This document shows, piece by piece, positions 21,811-26,004 of a stretch of DNA of 26,004 nt (position 1 is the stretch's first letter; each line of letters opens with the position of its first letter). Origin of the DNA: a virus. The notes under the pieces were generated by a model. It was given only the letters and a program-made list of their open reading frames with translations, made no database searches and was not told the origin of the DNA. The position numbers were made by a program, and so were the translations under genes. The stretch is from positions 1 to 26,004 of IMG/VR virus record IMGVR_UViG_3300041809_003489; one strand, given 5' to 3'.

Positions 21811-21983
21811 GCAGGTCATCCGAGACTACACCAGAAGAGTTGACCACCTGGGGGTAGGACTTTTTTCGGGGCGACGGGGTGGTAAAGGGCAGCGTAGGCG
21901 CTAACACCCGACTCCTAGTACACCCTTAATAACTTCCGCAGAAGGTGGCGAAATGGCGATCAGAGCCGATCCGAATCTATCGG

Positions 21984-22012
21984 TTTACATCCGCGGGCAG
22001 TCGGGCTATAAT
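21984..22012 (+). promoter_or_regulatory. Sigma70-type promoter
   Basis: TTTACA (21984-21989) and TATAAT (22007-22012) are separated by 17 bases. This is the clearest housekeeping promoter in the window and would start RNA near 22019, some 160 bases before the 22183 gene. It lies next to a TGGCGA repeat. Confidence 0.75.
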
Positions 22013-22018
22013 CCGGGT

Positions 22019-22182
22019 GAGGTTGGAGGCACCTAGCCCAAAAAGTGAATCCCCCGAATCCGCCGCAAGCCTTGGACCGCCACCGAAAGGTGGGGTGACA
22101 GGCTTGGTACGCAGGCGACGTACCGACGACCCGCAGTCATAGGGACTACGGGCAGCATCATCCTTGCTGTAGTCGGTGCGTC
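22019..22182 (+). ncRNA. Structured 5' leader or small RNA, unclassified
   Basis: The transcript would fold into several hairpins. CAAGCCT (22066-22072) pairs with AGGCTTG (22100-22106) around an inner CCACC-GAAA-GGTGG stem with a GNRA loop. GTACG (22107-22111) pairs with CGTAC (22119-22123). Then CCCG-AGTC pairs with GACT-CGGG (22130-22152), or alternatively GACTAC (22144-22149) pairs with GTAGTC (22169-22174). The last two are mutually exclusive. No known riboswitch class could be recognised by eye. It could be a regulatory leader for the excisionase-like gene or an independent RNA. Confidence 0.5.
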
Positions 22183-22422
22183 ATGCCTCGTCTTCTTACG
22201 GCTACCCAGGCTGCCGAGTATCTCGGCATTTCCCGCAAGCGATTCCAGCGGTTCGCTCCGCGGTTGCCGCACTTGGTCCCCGGTCTCAGGACCCGCTACT
22301 ACCGCCAGTCGGATCTCGACCGGCTTGAGCTGTTTCTAGGTGCGCCTCCGCAGGCCGTGGAGGCACGTTCCCAGGGCAAGATGCCTGTCAATCAGCAGGA
22401 TTTTTGGAAGGAGGAAAAATGA
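22183..22422 (+). CDS. Excisionase-like MerR-type HTH protein
   Basis: The 79-residue protein starts L-L-T-A-T-Q-A-A-E-Y-L-G-I-S-R-K-R-F-Q-R-F, a classic helix-turn-helix, then R-Y-Y-R-Q-S-D-L-D-R-L-E-L-F, the wing and closing helix. This is the layout of phage excisionases and AlpA-like regulators. It is preceded by a sigma70 promoter and a long structured leader and has no ribosome site, so the leader may control it. It could direct excision by the integrase or be an early regulator. It overlaps the next start (ATGA). Confidence 0.65.
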   Translation: MPRLLTATQAAEYLGISRKRFQRFAPRLPHLVPGLRTRYYRQSDLDRLELFLGAPPQAVEARSQGKMPVNQQDFWKEEK

Positions 22423-22682
22423 AGACGATGGTAATCAACGTGGACAAGCAGTGGCGGCTCGAAGGCTCGGCAGGCTATTGGGAGCTGTCACGCTGGGAAG
22501 GAGCAGTGGCAGGACTGGTCGGCATCATGGAACTGGACGAGCGGCAGGACAAGGACCAGCAATGGATCGTATGTCCCAGCTTTTCCGGCGGCGGCTTCTT
22601 CCGTTGCGGGAAGCGATCCCAAGCCGTACATCAGCTGATTCAGTTATACGACCAGCGCGACGCGCAACCACGGCATTCTTGA
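22419..22682 (+). CDS. Small unknown early protein
   Basis: The 87-residue protein has a very strong AAGGAGG site and overlaps the upstream stop. It contains G-Y-W-E-L-S-R-W-E-G, D-Q-Q-W-I-V-C-P-S-F, and a final helical R-S-Q-A-V-H-Q-L-I-Q-L-Y. It is probably a small alpha/beta fold. No family is recognised. Confidence 0.6.
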   Translation: MKTMVINVDKQWRLEGSAGYWELSRWEGAVAGLVGIMELDERQDKDQQWIVCPSFSGGGFFRCGKRSQAVHQLIQLYDQRDAQPRHS

Positions 22683-22701
22683 TTGACGGGAGGTTGGAGC
22701 C

Positions 22702-22839
22702 ATGACCACCGAGCTGTTGAGTGATCGGGTTGAGCACGTGCTCGACCTACTGGCGAGGGCCCGCTCGGAGGAAGAGCGTGAGCAGCTCCAGCGCCTCCTC
22801 GACTACCTGCTGTTCGGCAGGGAGGAAATTGAGAAGTAG
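22702..22839 (+). CDS. 45-residue helical protein
   Basis: The ORF encodes a 45-residue, mostly helical, acidic and Leu-rich peptide (RVEHVLDLLARARSEEEREQ, then LQRLLDYLLFGREEIEK). It has a GGGAGG-type site upstream and fits between two other genes, followed by an attenuator-like region. It could form a coiled-coil dimer. Function unknown. Confidence 0.5.
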   Translation: MTTELLSDRVEHVLDLLARARSEEEREQLQRLLDYLLFGREEIEK

Positions 22840-22867
22840 TTCCGCGGTTGCCTGCCCATGGACGGGC

Positions 22868-22915
22868 GGGGCTGATTGTTAGCCCCGGTGGTGACGGATG
22901 CTGCCGGGGCGATTT
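22868..22915 (+). promoter_or_regulatory. Attenuator-like hairpin pair A
   Basis: GGGGC (22868-22872) can pair with GCCCC (22882-22886). The segment GCCCCGG (22882-22888) can instead pair with CCGGGGC (22904-22910), which is followed by GATTT. The two are mutually exclusive. The same design recurs at 23352-23405. Confidence 0.6.
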
Positions 22916-22939
22916 CATGATCTGGAGGAGACGTTGATA

Positions 22940-23329
22940 ATGCGAGATTTTATGAGTGAGGTATTGCCCCAATGGAGGACGCTTGAGCGGCTTGTGCCGG
23001 AGTGGAAGCGGGACGTCCCAGAGATTTCGTGGATGCACCAGCTCTACCGGGAGCTGCACGAGGTGCTCCATCGCACGGCGACGGAGTTCGTCAATCGGAA
23101 GTTAGAGGAGCTCCGCCCCGGCGGTCGGTCGCTCTACTACGCCAGCGTAAAGCCCGACGACAGCGGCGAGGCGATCTGCATTGGGCTGCCGTTGAGCGTG
23201 CAGGTCATGGCGATCGACGGCTGGGACGCGCGGCGGCAGGTGTTCGGCGCGGGGCTCTACCAGTTCCGGCGAGCGCCGGAGATCGACCAGATCATTTGCC
23301 AGGTGAAGGGGCAAGAGGACGAGGAGTAG
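22940..23329 (+). CDS. Unknown protein, early region
   Basis: The 129-residue protein has a GGAGGA site upstream of the ATG at 22940; ATG at 22898 and 22952 are alternatives. It is helical at first (FMSEVLPQWRTLERLVPEWK, then H-Q-L-Y-R-E-L-H-E-V-L-H-R-T-A-T-E-F) and beta-like later (A-I-C-I-G-L-P-L-S-V-Q-V-M-A-I-D-G-W-D). It ends in an acidic tail. It lies after attenuator A and before attenuator B. No family is recognised. Confidence 0.6.
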   Translation: MRDFMSEVLPQWRTLERLVPEWKRDVPEISWMHQLYRELHEVLHRTATEFVNRKLEELRPGGRSLYYASVKPDDSGEAICIGLPLSVQVMAIDGWDARRQVFGAGLYQFRRAPEIDQIICQVKGQEDEE

Positions 23330-23351
23330 AGTAGTACCCGCGTATGACGGG

Positions 23352-23405
23352 CGGGGTGTTGTGAGTAGAACCCCGGGCCCACACGGAAGTGGTTCCGGGG
23401 CTTTT
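23352..23405 (+). promoter_or_regulatory. Attenuator-like hairpin pair B
   Basis: CGGGGT (23352-23357) can pair with ACCCCG (23370-23375). CCCCGG (23371-23376) can instead pair with CCGGGG (23395-23400), with an inner CCAC/GTGG stem, and is followed by CTTTT. The second form is a terminator. It shares flanking ATG(G)ACGGGCGGGG and CATGATC sequences with pair A. Confidence 0.65.
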
Positions 23406-23438
23406 CCATGATCCGAACGAAAGTAAAAAGGTGCAGTG

Positions 23439-23690
23439 ATGAACGAGCGAGAGAAGAAGCAGCAGCTCAACGACAGCGACGGCGACCGCTTTATGCGAAA
23501 GCTAGTCGCTCTGTGCGAAGGCGAAGATATCGGCGTGGTGCTAAATGCCGGGCTGATTTTGGTGGCGAGCTGCTGGGTCAACTGGAAGCGGGCAGAGCAC
23601 TCGGAGGTGACGGTCGTCGCCCATGCGCTGGGCGACGCGCTGACTGCCTTCGAGCGGGACTTCGATCTGCGAAACTTGGAGGCGAACTGA
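23439..23690 (+). CDS. Small protein before AAA+ ATPase
   Basis: The 83-residue protein starts at the ATG at 23439; a GTG directly before it (23436) is an alternative. It has a weak AAGGTG site. The charged start (NEREKKQQLNDSDGDRFMRK) is followed by a hydrophobic stretch (IGVVLNAGLILVASCWV) and a helix (VVAHALGDALTAFERDF). Its stop overlaps the ATPase start (TGATG), suggesting a partner in a fixed ratio. The hydrophobic part is short for a membrane helix. Function unknown. Confidence 0.55.
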   Translation: MNEREKKQQLNDSDGDRFMRKLVALCEGEDIGVVLNAGLILVASCWVNWKRAEHSEVTVVAHALGDALTAFERDFDLRNLEAN

Positions 23691-24649
23691 TGGACCATTT
23701 AGAAGCCCTCCGCCAGCGCCAGGAGATCATCATTGCCCGTGTGCGGAGCGTGGCGCTGCGGTACACCAACGGGGTGTACCTTTGGGGTCCACCAGGCACG
23801 GGCAAGACCCACACCGTCAAGGAGACCCTCACTGCCGAGCTCGGCAAGGAGGGAGACGGCTGGGTGTACACCCGAGCGAAGATGACCGACCAGGGGTTTT
23901 TTGAGCTCTTGGAGGAGAACCCCTCCAAGGTCATCACCCTCGACGACGTGGTGGAGGTCAAGGCGAAGGGCGACCTCGAACGCTACTTGTTGGCAGCGTG
24001 TGGGAACGAGGACTCCGCCGGGAGTCCCCGCCGGGTGCCATATCGAAGGAGCGGCGGATCTCGGGTGGTGGAGTTCTCCGGCGGCATCGTGATCATATCG
24101 AACCTCACCACGGTCAACGAGGCATTGAAGAGCCGGCTCCCCTACCTCGCCCACGACCCCACGCCGGAGCAGTTGGCGGCGCTGGTGCGGGAGATCGCCC
24201 GCGCCGGATGCCCCCACTACGGGCTCACGGCTCGGGAGTGTGCTGAGGTCGCCGAGTTCGTGATCGAGGACTGTGCGAAGGAAGGCACGCGCCTTGACCT
24301 CCGGTGGCTCGTGGACAAGGGCTACCCGGATCGGGCAATGCACAAGGACGGCAAGACCAAGGTTCACTGGAAGACCTTGCTGCACGCCAGCATCGTCGAG
24401 GCGGCGGTGGTTGTGGAGCGGCAGCCCGAGACCTTGGCGGAGCGAACGGCGAAGCACCGCTCGGAGGCGAGGGAGATACTCCGGCTGTTCCCCACGAGCC
24501 TCCAGGACCAGTACAAGATGTGGGAGGCGCTGGGCGGCGATTACCGCACCCGCCGCACCTTCGACCGCCTCAAGCAGTGGTGCAAGGCGAATCCTTCGCC
24601 ACCTCGCCATCTCGGCAACGGCAGCCAGAACGGCAACGGTCACGCCTAG
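23690..24649 (+). CDS. AAA+ ATPase, possible helicase loader or DNA-handling factor
   Basis: The 319-residue protein has Walker A at 33-40 (GPPGTGKT), Walker B at 81-86 (VITLDD), a sensor-1 Asn at 138 in I-V-I-I-S-N-L-T and a candidate arginine finger at R149 (ALKSRLPYL). An insert near 105-125 (G-N-E-D-S-A-G-S-P-R-R-V) is basic and may bind DNA. The C-terminal part is helical with an HTH-like R-T-R-R-T-F-D-R-L-K-Q-W and a Gly/Asn tail. Such short AAA+ proteins in phages often load helicases or move DNA; this fits with the replicase in the same element but is inferred. A terminator follows at 24682. Confidence 0.75.
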   Translation: MDHLEALRQRQEIIIARVRSVALRYTNGVYLWGPPGTGKTHTVKETLTAELGKEGDGWVYTRAKMTDQGFFELLEENPSKVITLDDVVEVKAKGDLERYLLAACGNEDSAGSPRRVPYRRSGGSRVVEFSGGIVIISNLTTVNEALKSRLPYLAHDPTPEQLAALVREIARAGCPHYGLTARECAEVAEFVIEDCAKEGTRLDLRWLVDKGYPDRAMHKDGKTKVHWKTLLHASIVEAAVVVERQPETLAERTAKHRSEAREILRLFPTSLQDQYKMWEALGGDYRTRRTFDRLKQWCKANPSPPRHLGNGSQNGNGHA

Positions 24650-24653
24650 ATAG
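24647..24653 (+). promoter_or_regulatory. TAGATAG motif after ATPase gene
   Basis: TAGATAGGGCA overlaps the ATPase stop and is followed by an ATG at 24660, but the frame there runs through a terminator. Only GCC/GGC (3 bp) flanks the motif. It might start a short RNA ending at 24712. Confidence 0.45.
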
Positions 24654-24681
24654 GGCAGCATGCAGGATCTACTTGAGCTAC

Positions 24682-24712
24682 AGCCCGGGGCTCGTCGTCC
24701 CGGGCTTTTTTC
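24682..24712 (+). terminator. Rho-independent terminator of early operon
   Basis: AGCCCGGG (24682-24689) pairs with CCCGGGCT (24699-24706), followed by six T. It ends rightward transcription from the ATPase operon. Confidence 0.9.
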
Positions 24713-24723
24713 TGCGCATAAAG

Positions 24724-24748
24724 AGAGCCGGGAGGTCGTCCCGGCTCT
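24724..24748 (-). terminator. Terminator of integrase gene
   Basis: AGAGCCGGGA (24724-24733) pairs with TCCCGGCTCT (24739-24748), a perfect 10-bp stem. On the minus strand it is followed by CTTTAT, so it would end leftward integrase transcription. Confidence 0.7.
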
Positions 24749-24777
24749 GCCGTGCGAGGTGGCGATCTGGCGAAGGG

Positions 24778-26004
24778 TCAATCTGCCAGCGCGTTGACGA
24801 CCCGGTGCCCCGCCACGACGCTCTCGTGGTGCTTGGAGTAGATTGCGTCGATCATTTTGAAACTGGTCCCCGTTTGCGTGGCAATATCCGCAACGGTCAT
24901 CCCGAGGTCGATAGCCCGAGTGATAAAACTGTGCCTCAGCGTGTAGGCGCAAACCTCCGGGCTCAGCCCGGCGGCGTCACGGGCATGGACCAGGTTCTTA
25001 TCCCACCAGGAACTAGAGCAGCGGGTGCGCCATGAGGTACGGAAGAGGTACTTGTCCTCGCCGTCCATTTCGGAGATCCTCGCCTCCGTCCACTTGGTCC
25101 ACTTGATGCCGAGGCTGATGTACCTGCTCCGCCCGGTCTTCTTTCCGTTCTTCCAGAACTTCGGCGGGAGCACCCAGCGCTGGCTCTTGGGGTCGTAGTG
25201 GCTCGCCCGCACTTTGGCGAGTTCACCGGGACGACATCCGAGATCCCAGAGGGCACTCAAGAAGTCCCGGAACCTCGGCTTGCTCTTCGCCCGCAACTGG
25301 TCGTACTGCTCCACCGTGAGGACTTCCTCACGTGCATGGTTGCCGGGCACGGTGACGCAGGAGAGCGGGTTCTCCGACAACAACTTCCGCCCGTCCTCAG
25401 TGCGGTGCTTCGTGGCGTACTCCATGGCGGCCTTGAGCGCCTTGAGGGCGTTGCGTTGCCCGGTGTCGCCCCAGTTCGGATGGAACTTGACCCATGCCTC
25501 TGCATGGTGCTCGGTGAGTTCGGCTATCTTCATGTTACCCCATCCCGCATAGGGCAGGATGGAGTACCGGCGACCCCCGTGCTCCTTGTAGTTGGCGTGC
25601 AACTTCTGTCCCGGTTTCCAGAGCCGTCCCGGCTCTCCGGCGCAGAAGGTCTCCAAGTAGCGGCGGGCGTTCTTCTGATACATGGGGCAGGTTTTGGGCA
25701 GGTGATGCACCACGAAGAACTGGCACACCTCGTAGACGGTCACGGGCTGGGCGGCGCGGATTGCCTCGGCTTGGGCGACCTGCTGCAACCCCTCCAGCCA
25801 TCGGGCGCGGGCTTCCAGGGCGAGGCTCTTGTCGCCCTTGTTCTGATACTGCCGGGGAGCGCCGAACTTGCTGAGGTTCACCTGCTTGCCGGAGTGCCAG
25901 CAGTACCAGAAGCCTCGCACGGGCTTGTGGGTTTTCTTATCGACCCAGCCGGGTCGCCAGCAGGGGAGGTTAGCGGTGAGGGTAGGGGTAGTTGCACGGA
26001 TCAT
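24778..26004 (-). CDS. int: Tyrosine recombinase (phage integrase)
   Basis: The 408-residue protein has the tyrosine recombinase pattern: R258 in L-G-C-R-P-G-E-L, then A-Y-T-L-R-H-S-F with R357 and H358, and the nucleophile Y389 in D-A-I-Y-S-K-H. The usual His of box II is Tyr354, and box III reads T-G-T-S-F rather than G-H-S. The N-terminal 80 residues form a basic arm-binding-like region (W-R-P-G-W-V-D-K-K-T-H-K-P-V-R). It would join attP and attB and, with the excisionase-like protein, reverse this. The ATG is the last base of the window on the minus strand, so a longer upstream form cannot be excluded. The attachment site probably lies beyond it. Confidence 0.92.
   Translation of the reverse strand: MIRATTPTLTANLPCWRPGWVDKKTHKPVRGFWYCWHSGKQVNLSKFGAPRQYQNKGDKSLALEARARWLEGLQQVAQAEAIRAAQPVTVYEVCQFFVVHHLPKTCPMYQKNARRYLETFCAGEPGRLWKPGQKLHANYKEHGGRRYSILPYAGWGNMKIAELTEHHAEAWVKFHPNWGDTGQRNALKALKAAMEYATKHRTEDGRKLLSENPLSCVTVPGNHAREEVLTVEQYDQLRAKSKPRFRDFLSALWDLGCRPGELAKVRASHYDPKSQRWVLPPKFWKNGKKTGRSRYISLGIKWTKWTEARISEMDGEDKYLFRTSWRTRCSSSWWDKNLVHARDAAGLSPEVCAYTLRHSFITRAIDLGMTVADIATQTGTSFKMIDAIYSKHHESVVAGHRVVNALAD

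Larger units (their letters stand above)
21445..22182. other. Non-coding region: repeats, promoter, structured leader
   Basis: No convincing gene is seen in these 738 bases. The part 21468-21700 contains only low-complexity frames. From 21701 there are ACCACC/AGGTGGT/ACCACCT inverted copies (21701, 21737, 21843), three GGGGCAT units (21779-21810), a TGGCGA repeat (21945-21960), a promoter (21984-22012) and a structured leader (22019-22182). The region may include an origin or operator; no attachment site can be defined. Confidence 0.55.

Noticed and set aside
22019-22182. tRNA or tmRNA in the structured leader
   Set aside because: No acceptor stem, no T-loop consensus and no CCA end could be found; the stems do not form a cloverleaf.
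23408-23689. N-terminal extension of the ATPase frame to an ATG at 23408
   Set aside because: The added residues are Arg/Ala-rich low complexity and overlap the 83-residue gene in another frame. The ATPase ATG at 23690 couples with that gene's stop.
24713-24778. Attachment site between ATPase and integrase
   Set aside because: Only terminator stems and a TGGCGA repeat were seen; no second copy of a core is available to define att.
24660-24797. ORF after the TAGATAG motif at 24647
   Set aside because: The reading frame runs through two strong terminator stems and into the integrase end, so it is unlikely to be translated in full.

Overview
The window is most of an integrated tailed phage (siphovirus-type prophage, HK97-like capsid) in a GC-rich bacterium. 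The host is probably a planctomycete. That guess rests on the style of several proteins: Gly-rich repeats, small Cys-x-x-Cys proteins beside the tail genes, a tyrosine recombinase with a long N-terminal arm, and MerR-like helix-turn-helix regulators. No rRNA or host marker is present to prove it. The window starts and ends exactly on start codons, so the element may continue on either side. No endolysin, CI-like repressor or tRNA was found.

Layout. 1-15587 (+) is the morphogenesis region: a repeat protein, small and large terminase, a small unknown protein, a portal fused to a MuF-type head domain, a gp10-like protein, prohead protease, major capsid, head-tail connectors, tail terminator, tail tube, a tail assembly chaperone with a -1 frameshift on A9, tape measure, three tail-tip or fibre candidates, and a run of tiny proteins (three with CxxC knuckles). 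15673-16610 (+) is a tandem duplication of a small protein with a C-terminal membrane helix. 16621-17891 (-) is a leftward cassette: a probable leader peptide, a PD-(D/E)XK-like nuclease, a 25-residue peptide, a single-pass membrane protein and a zinc-ribbon protein. 17969-21231 (+) holds a protein with three MerR-like DNA-binding units, small regulators and a divergent family-A-polymerase-like protein, the likely replicase. 21232-21444 (-) is a ribbon-helix-helix-like gene. 21445-22182 is non-coding, with iteron-like repeats, a near-consensus sigma70 promoter and a structured leader. 22183-24649 (+) has an excisionase-like protein, small early proteins behind two related attenuator-like hairpin pairs, and an AAA+ ATPase. 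24778-26004 (-) is the integrase, separated from the ATPase by back-to-back terminators.

The most striking non-coding signal is a recurring TAGATAG(G/A)GCA motif, on both strands, nearly always just upstream of a start codon. In several places it lies inside the loop of a perfect inverted repeat. It marks structural and regulatory genes alike and looks like an element-wide expression signal. A second dispersed repeat, TGGCGA-NN-TGGCGA, occurs at six or more places.
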